A stretch of DNA of 8,783 nt, from NCBI GenBank assembly GCA_964584415.1, contig CAZOZX010000082.1:1-8783 (forward strand), given 5' to 3'. Shown here piece by piece: positions 1 to 6,685 of this stretch. A program made the translations under genes and the position numbers. The notes beneath the pieces were generated by a model, which saw only the letters and a list, made by a program, of their open reading frames with translations, had not been told where the DNA came from and made no database searches. Source of the DNA: PHAA01 sp964584415 (GTDB taxonomy: Bacteria; Bacillota; Syntrophomonadia; Syntrophomonadales; Syntrophomonadaceae). Numbering within the stretch: position 1 is the stretch's first letter; each line of letters starts with the position of its first letter.

Positions 1-37
1 AATTAGCAGATAAAATAGACGGCGCGACGATGACCAC
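1..37 (-). CDS. rpe: Ribulose-phosphate 3-epimerase, N-terminal fragment (runs off left edge)
   Basis: Only 12 complete codons are visible, reading MVIVAPSILSAN with the first residue from a GTG start. The stretch APSILSA is the hallmark N-terminal beta strand of ribulose-5-phosphate 3-epimerase, a TIM-barrel enzyme that interconverts ribulose 5-phosphate and xylulose 5-phosphate in the pentose phosphate pathway. The GTG at 35-37 shares its G with the TAG stop of rsgA (TAGTG), so the genes overlap by one base and are probably translationally coupled. An AAGGAGAGG ribosome binding site lies inside the end of rsgA, with GAGG 8 bases before the GTG. In Bacillus subtilis rpe also follows the rsgA orthologue cpgA. 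The identification rests on a very short stretch plus gene order, but both agree. Confidence 0.85.
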   Translation of the reverse strand, partial: MVIVAPSILSAN

Positions 38-915
38 TAGTAGATCCTCTCCTTTTCCATTATTTCCTCCAACATGGAAACGTAGTTGCGGTAACGCGAT
101 TTTAGGATCTGGTTTTCCTCAACTGCGCTTTTGACCCTGCAATCTTTTTCATGGTAATGGATGCAATTGCTGAAACGGCATTCCAGGCTATAATCGGCAA
201 AATCAGGGAAGTAGGCGGACAGATCTTCTCTTCTCATACTGGGCATGTCAAGTACGCTAAACCCAGGGGTGTCAACGATCCAGCCCCCCAGCGGCAGCTG
301 AAAAAGTTCAACATGTCGAGTTGTATGTTTCCCCCGTCCTATTTTAGTGCTAATTGATCCGGTGCGAATGGTACTCTGTCCGGTCAGCTTCTGCAGGAGG
401 CGTGATTTACCTACTCCCGATGGTCCAGCCAGTACGGCAATCTCACCGGTTATAGCCTCGGTTAAATTCTTTATTCCAATATCGTACCGGGCCGACGTCT
501 CAAATACCTGGTAGATGCGGGGATAGTATGCCAAAATCTGGACAGTGTTTTCGTGTCTGTCGAGATCGCATTTATTTATAACAATGCTCGGCTGAATGTG
601 GTTATATTCCGCTAAAAACAGCAGACGATCAAGTAAGGTTAAATCAGGTTTCGGTTGGTCGGATGCCATTACCACCAAAACCCGACTAATATTAGCTACC
701 CTCGGACGATATAGCTCATTTTTTCTGGGCATAACTTTTTCTAAAATGCCCTGGCCGAATTCCAATGGAGTAAACAAGACACGATCGCCGCTGAGCAGTT
801 TTTCTTTTACTTTGCCTCTGACCTTACAGGTATGAATAGTACCTTCCAAGTCCTGTACATAATAGAAGCCGCTATAATTCTTAATTACCAACCCTACCGT
901 TGGTTCCAGGGGCAT
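37..915 (-). CDS. rsgA: Ribosome small subunit-dependent GTPase A (RsgA/CpgA)
   Basis: This is a circularly permuted GTPase that assists late 30S subunit assembly; its GTPase activity is stimulated by the small subunit. The 292-residue length is normal. An OB-fold RNA-binding domain occupies roughly residues 1-70. The GTPase motifs appear in permuted order: G4 NKCD at 114-117, a SAR G5-like motif at 141-143, the P-loop GPSGVGKS at 164-171, the GRGKHTT switch at 193-199 and DTPG (G3) at 215-218. The C-terminal zinc finger has C246, C251, H253 and C259, the family's 5-2-6 spacing. The ATG is preceded by GGAGG with 6 bases between. It lies 26 bases after prkC and overlaps rpe. In B. subtilis the orthologue CpgA is a reported substrate of the kinase encoded next to it, which fits this layout; no phosphorylation site is assigned here. 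Confidence 0.97.
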   Translation of the reverse strand: MPLEPTVGLVIKNYSGFYYVQDLEGTIHTCKVRGKVKEKLLSGDRVLFTPLEFGQGILEKVMPRKNELYRPRVANISRVLVVMASDQPKPDLTLLDRLLFLAEYNHIQPSIVINKCDLDRHENTVQILAYYPRIYQVFETSARYDIGIKNLTEAITGEIAVLAGPSGVGKSRLLQKLTGQSTIRTGSISTKIGRGKHTTRHVELFQLPLGGWIVDTPGFSVLDMPSMRREDLSAYFPDFADYSLECRFSNCIHYHEKDCRVKSAVEENQILKSRYRNYVSMLEEIMEKERIY

Positions 916-921
916 ACTCTA

Positions 922-926
922 CCTCC
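922..926 (-). promoter_or_regulatory. Ribosome binding site of rsgA
   Basis: GGAGG lies 6 bases before the ATG of rsgA, inside the 26-base gap after the prkC stop. It fixes the start at 915 and suggests rsgA can be initiated independently of prkC translation. Confidence 0.8.
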
Positions 927-941
927 AACCTACCCTCAAAA

Positions 942-2744
942 TCATTGCAGGGTGTAAGTGCGGTAGCGGGAACCATCCAGCAGCACTTCAGCCGTTCCAC
1001 TACCATAGTAAGTGATGCCTATGGTAACTGTATCGCCGCCGGGTTGACTCTCACTGTACACTTGCCTGGTGCCCTGCACATCAGTTACTTTTATGGATAC
1101 ATCATAGCTGCGTTTATTATCCGGAATAGTAAACTCCAGACGCTTGGTTTTAGCGGTAGGCCCAGGACCTGTGCTGATCACAACATTGACCTTGGTACCT
1201 TCGTCACTCTGTGTTCCGGCGGCAGGATCCTGAGCCGCCACCTGGTCGGCGTAATATGCAGCGCTGGCCTGGCGGGTAACCGCCCCCAGCACCATCTTGG
1301 CTGACTGTAGTTTGGCCGTAGCTTCGCTGAGGGATAAGCCTTTCAGATCAGGCACGGCACCTTGAGGCGGCTGTTTGCCTTTGCTCACCGTTATGTTAAC
1401 CTTGGTACCGGAATTTACAGTAGAATCAGGCACCGGGCTTTGAGAAATGACTATTCCCTCCGCATATTTCTCATCATAAATGGGTTCAATATTGCCCAAG
1501 TTCAAACCTTTATTGGACAAACGCGTCGTTGCATCGCTGACAGTTACCCCTGTAATATTAGGGACTTTTACCTGTTCCTGACCCCCGCTGATTATTACCT
1601 CAATTTCACGGCCCGCTTTGACTTTTCGGCCGGCTCCCGGATCCTGAGATTTGACGGCATCCTTAACCACTTGATCGCTGGCCTCAGTGCCTATGACTTT
1701 CATTTTGAGTCCTACTTTGGACAATTCTTCATCAGCTTGTTTTATGTCCATTCCAACTATATTGGGCACAGCTACCTCCGCCCCAAACAAATTACCGCCC
1801 ATCGTCCAAAAAATGCCTAACAAAAATCCCAGTAGAGCAATGGCAATAACACCTACTCCAAATGGCTTTATTTTCTTCTTGCCCTTATTTGTGGAGTCCA
1901 TTTCACCTATAATTGCCCCCCCCCTTGCCTGCTGGATCTTCAGGAGCGCATTGCGCATTTCCTGAGCAGTTTGAAATCTTTGCGCCGGAGCTTTGGCCAT
2001 GGCTTTATAGATTATAGCCTCCAGCCCCTCTGGTACCTCAGGATTTTTTGAGCGCGGTGAGACTGGTTCTTCATTAATATGCCGTAAAGCAACTGTAATA
2101 GGGCTGTCGGCATCAAAAGGCACTTTGCCGGTGACCATCTCATACAGTATGCAGCCTATCGAATATATGTCTGTGGTTCGATTAATTACTTCACCCCGGG
2201 CTTGTTCCGGGGAAAAATAATGAACCGAACCAATAATATTATTGCCGTAGGTTATCGTTCCTGTACTGACAGCATGAGCAATACCAAAATCGGCTACCTT
2301 GACCATACCCTGTTCAGTGATAAGAATGTTGTGAGGTTTGATATCCCGGTGAATAATACCTTTTTCATGGGCATGGTGGACTCCATCACAGATCATAATG
2401 GCTATGTCGACTGCCTTTTCTACACTTAATGGGGCCTCCTGCCTTATTACCTGTTTCAGGGTGTGGCCTTCCACGTATTCCATTACTATATAATGGATAT
2501 CTTCCTGCATGCCAACATCGTAAATATTCACTATATTGGGATGAGATATTCGCGCCGCTGAAAGGGCTTCGGTTTTAAATCTTTCCACAAATCCACGATC
2601 TTTGGAAAATTCATCTTTGAGTATCTTTACCGCCACGATCCGGTCCAGAATATTGTCCCGGGCCTTATATACGGTGGACATTCCGCCTTCACCGATAACT
2701 TCGATCAATTCGTAACGACCACCTAAAATCATGCCGTTCAACAT
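942..2744 (-). CDS. prkC: PASTA-domain eukaryotic-type Ser/Thr protein kinase (PrkC family)
   Basis: This is a membrane-anchored sensor kinase that in Firmicutes senses cell-wall fragments or lipid II and phosphorylates proteins in wall metabolism, translation and spore germination. The cytoplasmic kinase domain (about residues 8-270) is intact: glycine loop GEGGMS 18-23, lysine K40, alpha-C glutamate E59, catalytic HRDIKPHN 132-139 with D134, and DFG 152-154. Its activation loop carries T161, T163 and T165, matching the autophosphorylated threonines of B. subtilis PrkC, then SPEQARG. A lysine-rich stretch (KKKIK) precedes one membrane span at about 295-316. Three extracellular PASTA repeats follow (about 323-388, 391-456, 462-526), each opening with a VP-N/D-GM/V/L-like motif, then a beta-rich tail at 530-600. 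The length is 600 residues against about 650 in B. subtilis. AGGAGGT stands 3 bases before the ATG. It lies 12 bases after its phosphatase gene. A G9 run interrupts the kinase-membrane linker. Confidence 0.97.
   Translation of the reverse strand: MLNGMILGGRYELIEVIGEGGMSTVYKARDNILDRIVAVKILKDEFSKDRGFVERFKTEALSAARISHPNIVNIYDVGMQEDIHYIVMEYVEGHTLKQVIRQEAPLSVEKAVDIAIMICDGVHHAHEKGIIHRDIKPHNILITEQGMVKVADFGIAHAVSTGTITYGNNIIGSVHYFSPEQARGEVINRTTDIYSIGCILYEMVTGKVPFDADSPITVALRHINEEPVSPRSKNPEVPEGLEAIIYKAMAKAPAQRFQTAQEMRNALLKIQQARGGAIIGEMDSTNKGKKKIKPFGVGVIAIALLGFLLGIFWTMGGNLFGAEVAVPNIVGMDIKQADEELSKVGLKMKVIGTEASDQVVKDAVKSQDPGAGRKVKAGREIEVIISGGQEQVKVPNITGVTVSDATTRLSNKGLNLGNIEPIYDEKYAEGIVISQSPVPDSTVNSGTKVNITVSKGKQPPQGAVPDLKGLSLSEATAKLQSAKMVLGAVTRQASAAYYADQVAAQDPAAGTQSDEGTKVNVVISTGPGPTAKTKRLEFTIPDNKRSYDVSIKVTDVQGTRQVYSESQPGGDTVTIGITYYGSGTAEVLLDGSRYRTYTLQ
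1916..1924 (-). repeat. Nine-G homopolymer in prkC linker
   Basis: The coding strand has nine consecutive G residues spanning codons 274-277 (Arg-Gly-Gly-Ala) of prkC, just after the kinase domain and before the membrane span. Loss of one G would read Gln-Leu-stop right after residue 276. Gain of one would read Gly-Asn-Tyr-Arg-stop. Either slip would yield a protein of about 280 residues holding only the kinase domain. The other G runs I noticed in coding sequence in the window are no longer than six. Whether slippage really occurs cannot be told from one sequence. Confidence 0.9.
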
Positions 2745-2747
2745 TTT

Positions 2748-2754
2748 ACCTCCT
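2748..2754 (-). promoter_or_regulatory. Ribosome binding site of prkC
   Basis: A near-perfect AGGAGGT sits in the 12-base gap between the stp stop and the prkC ATG, three bases before the start. The spacing is a little short. The next in-frame ATG (codon 5) would be too far away, so the start at 2744 is preferred. Confidence 0.75.
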
Positions 2755-2756
2755 AA

Positions 2757-3464
2757 TTAAACGGATATAAGCACAATGGTAATATTGTCATATCCACCAT
2801 TAGCAATTGCCGTATTTACCAGGGATCTTGCAGTCGCCTCAGGGCTGTCAGCAGACCCAAGAAATGAAGCGATCTCGTTATCAGAAACCAGATCAGTAAG
2901 ACCATCAGTACAGATTAGAATCCAATCTCCTGGTCCAATCTGCTCCCGGAATATATCAACAGCAACGTTAGACTCGACGCCAACAGCTCTGGTCAAAATG
3001 TGGTTATATGAACTCGTATGCAGATCTTCATTTTTTAATATCCCGTCGCCCAGCATCTGTTCAGCCAAGGTATGGTCTCGGGTGATCTTTTTCAATGTTC
3101 CTTCATGGTAATGATATAAACTGCTGTCTCCAACATGAGCAACAATCAAATCCGTATCCAGGATTACGGCGACTGTCGCTGTAGTTCCCATTTCGCGGAG
3201 TGATTCGTCTGAATTACCCTTCTCATAGATTTCCCGGTTGGCTTTTTGCACTCCATTGGTCAATACAGGGACGATATCATCAACGGTACTGAAAAACAGG
3301 TTTTCCTTTATAATTTGAACCGCCATACGTGAGGCGACGTCGCCACCTTTGTGACCGCCCATACCATCGCATACTATGAATATACCCTGCTCTTCGTCTA
3401 TGGAATAATTGTCCTCGTTTCTTTTTCTGTGCAGACCGATATCGGTAATACCTGCAGACTTCAT
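2757..3464 (-). CDS. stp: PP2C-type Ser/Thr protein phosphatase (Stp/PrpC)
   Basis: This metal-dependent PPM-family phosphatase reverses phosphorylation by the PrkC kinase encoded immediately downstream. From the preferred start it has 235 residues, close to the usual 240-250. The metal-binding framework is complete: RNEDN at 15-19 (D18), DGMGGH at 33-38 (D33), GTTA at 93-96, GDSS at 112-115, CTDGL with D187, and GGYDN with D226. The common GDSR motif here reads GDSS. The frame is open for 10 more codons to an ATG at 3494, but that ATG has no ribosome binding site and would add residues not expected in the family. The ATG at 3464 has GAGGTGG just before it and gives the typical start MKSAGITDIG. 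It lies 56 bases after rlmN, the widest gap in the window, which may carry its own promoter. It is also called prpC. Confidence 0.95.
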   Translation of the reverse strand: MKSAGITDIGLHRKRNEDNYSIDEEQGIFIVCDGMGGHKGGDVASRMAVQIIKENLFFSTVDDIVPVLTNGVQKANREIYEKGNSDESLREMGTTATVAVILDTDLIVAHVGDSSLYHYHEGTLKKITRDHTLAEQMLGDGILKNEDLHTSSYNHILTRAVGVESNVAVDIFREQIGPGDWILICTDGLTDLVSDNEIASFLGSADSPEATARSLVNTAIANGGYDNITIVLISV

Positions 3465-3467
3465 AAT

Positions 3468-3474
3468 CCACCTC
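3468..3474 (-). promoter_or_regulatory. Ribosome binding site deciding the stp start
   Basis: GAGGTGG ends 3 bases before the ATG at 3464. It supports initiation there rather than at the ATG 30 bases upstream, which is preceded only by A/T-rich sequence. Confidence 0.65.
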
Positions 3475-3499
3475 GAATACTGCGATTGCTTCATTATCT

Positions 3500-3505
3500 A
3501 TTATA
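3500..3505 (-). promoter_or_regulatory. Possible internal -10 element before stp-prkC-rsgA
   Basis: A perfect TATAAT reads on the minus strand in the gap between rlmN and stp. Transcription would start near 3493, leaving a leader of about 30 bases that includes the stp ribosome binding site and excludes the upstream alternative ATG. No good -35 hexamer is visible 16-18 bases upstream (the bases there read roughly AGCGTT) and there is no TGn extension. The call is therefore weak and rests on the -10 and its position. Confidence 0.35.
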
Positions 3506-3520
3506 TACAACTAGTATGGT

Positions 3521-4591
3521 CTAACGCTCTCTTTTCGCACTTAATTGCCCGCAGGCGGCTTCAATATCAGCCCCCCGTTCCTCCCGAAAAGTGACGTTCA
3601 AACCGCCCTCAACCAGACGGTTGTAAAACTGCTTAATGGTGGCGGAAGAAGGCTTTTTGAACTCCAGACCGCTTACTTCATTATAAGGAATTAGGTTTAT
3701 GTTAGCCAGCAGAGGTTTGATTAATTTAATCATGGCAGCGGCATCATCAATCCCCACATTAACGCCTTCCAACATAATATATTCAAAGGTAACCCGACGG
3801 TTTGTCTTTTCAATATAAAAACGGACCGCCTCTATTAGCTGTTCCAAAGGATATTTGCGGTTGAGCGGGATCAAGCGGTCCCTTAATTCGTTACTGCAGG
3901 CATGTAAGGAGATCGCCAGGGTTACTTGAAGCTTTTCATTGGCCAATCGCCTGATTCCGGCAGCATCTCCCGCTGTTGATACAGTTATGTGTCTCTGGCC
4001 GATATTAATGCCTTTGTGGTCATTAAGTATATGAATCGAGGCGATCATTTCTTCATAATTAAGCATCGGCTCGCCCATACCCATATAAACCACATTGGTA
4101 ATTAACTCTCCGTTATTTTTGAGTTTACGAGCCATCTCGCGTTTTGAACCCAAAACCTGCCCTACCATTTCGTAGGCCTGGAGATTACGCTGATACCCAG
4201 ATTGACCCGTAGCGCAGAATAGACATCCTACCGGACAGCCCACTTGAGTTGAGATGCAAAGAGTATAACGAGAATCCTTATCCAGGCTTTGGGGTATAAC
4301 AACTGTCTCTATCCGTTTTTTGTCATTCATTTCAAACAAGAATTTGCGGGTTCCGTCTGCAGCCACCCTTTGTTTCAATACCCTCGGGATAGAGACGGTT
4401 GCCACGCTATCTAATTTAATTCTTAGTTCCTTCGGTATATCCGACATGTCATAAAATGAATTTACCGCCTTGCGATAGATCCAGGTATGGATCTGGGTGG
4501 CCCGAAAACGAGGTTCACCCAAAGATGTAAAATATTCCTCCAGGGCTTTGATATCCATACCCAGAAGTTCGGTTTTCGATTCTGTATACAT
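3521..4591 (-). CDS. rlmN: Dual-specificity 23S rRNA/tRNA adenine-C2 methyltransferase RlmN
   Basis: This radical SAM enzyme methylates C2 of A2503 in 23S rRNA at the peptidyl-transferase centre, and in characterised members also A37 of some tRNAs. The 356-residue length fits the family. The 4Fe-4S cluster motif CxxxCxxC is formed by C119, C123 and C126. The two mechanistic cysteines are also present: C112, seven residues before the cluster (E. coli C118), and C347 in AACGQL near the C-terminus (E. coli C355). GMGEP at 171-175 is the SAM-binding motif. A homologue of the Cfr resistance enzyme is less likely given the operon position and the RlmN-like N-terminus. The ATG follows the rsmB stop after one base (TAA-A-ATG). 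The nearest Shine-Dalgarno-like sequence, GAGGAGG inside rsmB, is about 16 bases away, so translation is probably coupled to rsmB. Confidence 0.97.
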   Translation of the reverse strand: MYTESKTELLGMDIKALEEYFTSLGEPRFRATQIHTWIYRKAVNSFYDMSDIPKELRIKLDSVATVSIPRVLKQRVAADGTRKFLFEMNDKKRIETVVIPQSLDKDSRYTLCISTQVGCPVGCLFCATGQSGYQRNLQAYEMVGQVLGSKREMARKLKNNGELITNVVYMGMGEPMLNYEEMIASIHILNDHKGINIGQRHITVSTAGDAAGIRRLANEKLQVTLAISLHACSNELRDRLIPLNRKYPLEQLIEAVRFYIEKTNRRVTFEYIMLEGVNVGIDDAAAMIKLIKPLLANINLIPYNEVSGLEFKKPSSATIKQFYNRLVEGGLNVTFREERGADIEAACGQLSAKRER

Positions 4592-4592
4592 T

Positions 4593-5981
4593 TTAAGCGC
4601 TTGATGTCCTCCTCATTTTGGCATAAAACATGCCATCGGTTTGATATTTGCCGGGGATGATAGTCAGCATACCATTTCTGCTGTTGAATTCATCCAGGGC
4701 ATCCAACTGGCTAAATCCTATTTTCTCACCGAAGGATTCCAGCCGGTAATCTGGATTTTTGGTTAGAAAAGTCAGGATTATATTTTCGTTTTCATCCTTA
4801 TTAATGGTACAGGTACAATAAACCATTCTTCCACCAGGTTTGACCAATTGACCAGCCTTATCTAGCATTTGGGCTTGCAGAGATGCTAGGCCGGATATAT
4901 CTTCAGGTGTTTTTCTCCAGCGGGAATCGGCCCGCCGGCTCAGTACTCCTAATCCGGAACAAGGGGCGTCCAGTATAACCCCATCGGCCTGAATCTGATC
5001 TGAAGATAATGATAAAATGTCTTGTTGACAACCGGACACTATAGAGATTCCTAATCTGTCACAGTTAGATTTTAACAAATCAATTTTATGTTTGTGAATA
5101 TCATAGGCATCGATCCTGCCTCTATTTTCCATTAGTTGTGCCGCAAAACTGGTTTTTCCCCCAATCCCGGCGCATAGGTCAACTATATATTCATCAGGAT
5201 GCGGATCAAGAATGGACACCGCCAGCATGGAGGCTTCATTCTGAACATAGAATAAACCGTTCTGATAAGCAGCCGAATGCACCAGACTTTGGTCCGCGCT
5301 CTCCATTATTGCCCCGTACACAGTGAAAGAGCTGGTCCGTGCTATTATTCCTTCTTGGCCTAGTTTTAGGATCAATTGAGCTCGATCCAACTTCAATGTG
5401 TTGGTGCGCAGTACCACTTGAGGTCGTTGATTGTAATATTCAAGAATACGTCGAACTTGCCCCTCATTATATTCTGAGAGTAATTTAGTGACCAGCCACT
5501 CTGGCTGTGAGTAATAAACCGAGTAGTAGGTTACTAAATTGCTGTGATCCGGATAGACAAGATTGTCTCGATGCCTGCTGATGTTTCGCAATACACCATT
5601 AGCAAATCCCGCTAGACCCGGTCCAACCTTTGAACGAGTCATTTCCACAGCGCAGTTTATAGCTGCATAGTCAGGAATGCTGTTCAAAAATAACATCTGA
5701 TAAAGGGATATACGCAATATGTTGCGCAGCCAAGGATTTTGACTGGATATAGGTCTATTCATAAAAAGATTAAGCACCCAATCCAGGTGCTTTAACATTC
5801 TGACAGTCCCGTTTACCAGCTCGGTCACAAGATGCCTGTCTTTCGATGACAGGGTGGTACGACTCAATTGCTTTTCCAGAATTAAGTTGGCATAGGCACC
5901 TTTTTCGGTCACCTGATAGATTATCTTCAGAGCAAGGTAACGCGCCTCATCGCCCTGTTCGGTGGATATTTTATTCTTCAT
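4593..5981 (-). CDS. rsmB: 16S rRNA (cytosine-967-C5)-methyltransferase RsmB
   Basis: This enzyme methylates C5 of cytosine 967 (E. coli numbering) in 16S rRNA with S-adenosylmethionine. The 462 residues divide into an N-terminal NusB-like RNA-binding domain (about 10-140) and a C-terminal Rossmann-fold methyltransferase domain. Motif I is IVDLCAGIGGKT at 266-277, motif IV is DAPCSG at 338-343 with C341 (the product-release cysteine), and motif VI is CTCT with catalytic C391. GMFYAKMRR near the end is the usual final strand. Residue 389 is also cysteine where serine is more common (YSTCT), so an extra thiol lies next to the catalytic one. The ATG lies 26 bases after the YugP gene, with a weak AGGGG about 11 bases upstream. 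It abuts rlmN, as in other Firmicutes. Confidence 0.96.
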   Translation of the reverse strand: MKNKISTEQGDEARYLALKIIYQVTEKGAYANLILEKQLSRTTLSSKDRHLVTELVNGTVRMLKHLDWVLNLFMNRPISSQNPWLRNILRISLYQMLFLNSIPDYAAINCAVEMTRSKVGPGLAGFANGVLRNISRHRDNLVYPDHSNLVTYYSVYYSQPEWLVTKLLSEYNEGQVRRILEYYNQRPQVVLRTNTLKLDRAQLILKLGQEGIIARTSSFTVYGAIMESADQSLVHSAAYQNGLFYVQNEASMLAVSILDPHPDEYIVDLCAGIGGKTSFAAQLMENRGRIDAYDIHKHKIDLLKSNCDRLGISIVSGCQQDILSLSSDQIQADGVILDAPCSGLGVLSRRADSRWRKTPEDISGLASLQAQMLDKAGQLVKPGGRMVYCTCTINKDENENIILTFLTKNPDYRLESFGEKIGFSQLDALDEFNSRNGMLTIIPGKYQTDGMFYAKMRRTSSA

Positions 5982-6007
5982 GGAGTTTATTACCCCTGAT
6001 TAATAGC

Positions 6008-6685
6008 TTAATCGTCCCGGCCACCCATAAAAATCATTACATAATAAAGCAAATTGGCTACGGCAGTTAAAGTGGCTGCGACATAAGTCATTGCTGCTGC
6101 CCCAAGTACTTTTTTGACCATGGGAACCTCATCGTTGCTAATAACTCCTGCTTCAGATAATTGCATAACTGCCCGGCGTGATGCGTTAAATTCGACCGGC
6201 AAGGTGACTATATGAAATACTACTACCGCGGAAAAGAGAACTATACCGATCAAAATAAGATTTAAGCTGTTCAGCAGCATGCCCACCAGCAATATCGGAA
6301 AAGAAGCTGATGATGCAAAGTTGGCTACCGGTACAATAGATGCCCGCAGCTGTAATGGGGCATAATTCTGATTATGCTGTATGGCATGACCGACTTCATG
6401 GGCGGCCACTCCAATGGCCGCAATTGAAGAACTGCCATATACCGATTCTGAAAGATTTAAGGTACGGTTACGAGGATCATAGTTGTCGGTCAATTGACCG
6501 GCGATATGATTGATGGCAACCTTTCCTCCCATACCATTTCTCTGCAGCAATAGCCCGGCGGCACTGGCGCCGGTAGTACCACGACTGGACCGTATTTGGG
6601 AATATTTGTTATAGGTGCTTTTAACCGTGAATTGCGCATACAAAGAGATTAATAAAGCTGGAATTATAAATAGCAGATAACTCAA
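6008..6685 (-). CDS. yugP: YugP-type membrane zinc metallopeptidase
   Basis: This is a predicted integral-membrane protease of the YugP family (Pfam Zn_peptidase_2); its substrate is not established. The 225 residues contain a hydrophobic N-terminal segment (about 3-20), the gluzincin-type zinc motif HEVGH at 96-100 with catalytic E97, two hydrophobic segments at about 117-137 and 140-162, and a final one at about 198-220. E165 in LPVEFNASRRA is the likely third zinc ligand by analogy with HtpX-like peptidases. The start is TTG at 6685, directly abutting the TAA of the preceding gene. The frame offers no nearby ATG, and an AAGGAGGA site 10 bases upstream supports the TTG. With the DUF116 gene it forms a two-gene insert between fmt and rsmB relative to B. 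subtilis. A role in membrane protein quality control is inference. Confidence 0.9.
   Translation of the reverse strand: MSYLLFIIPALLISLYAQFTVKSTYNKYSQIRSSRGTTGASAAGLLLQRNGMGGKVAINHIAGQLTDNYDPRNRTLNLSESVYGSSSIAAIGVAAHEVGHAIQHNQNYAPLQLRASIVPVANFASSASFPILLVGMLLNSLNLILIGIVLFSAVVVFHIVTLPVEFNASRRAVMQLSEAGVISNDEVPMVKKVLGAAAMTYVAATLTAVANLLYYVMIFMGGRDD

Noticed and set aside
284..289. Six-G coding runs in rsgA (284-289) and rlmN (3571-3576) as further slippage sites
   Set aside because: They are much shorter than the nine-base run in prkC, lie within conserved motif-bearing regions (rsgA LGGW before DTPG, rlmN ERGAD near the catalytic cysteine), and are of unremarkable length.
1218..1239. GC-rich inverted repeat (GGCGGC ... 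GCCGCC around AGGATCCT)
   Set aside because: It lies inside the third PASTA repeat and comes from the Ala-Ala-Gln-Asp-Pro-Ala-Ala-Gly coding sequence, a recurring PASTA motif; a related stretch encodes the same motif in the first repeat. It is not followed by a T run, so it is not a terminator.
1362..1820. 152-codon open frame on the plus strand opposite prkC (and similar plus-strand frames at 900-1304, 1687-1965 and 7116-7424)
   Set aside because: They lie antisense to well-supported genes, show no recognisable domain or ribosome binding site, and their composition follows from the codon pattern of the opposite strand.
3465..3494. Ten extra N-terminal codons of stp from the upstream ATG
   Set aside because: No ribosome binding site precedes that ATG, the residues have no counterpart in the family, and the ATG at 3464 has a GAGGTGG site.
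3280..3510. 76-codon minus-strand frame overlapping the start of stp
   Set aside because: It is a shifted frame of the phosphatase gene, with an arginine-rich, low-complexity product and no start signal.
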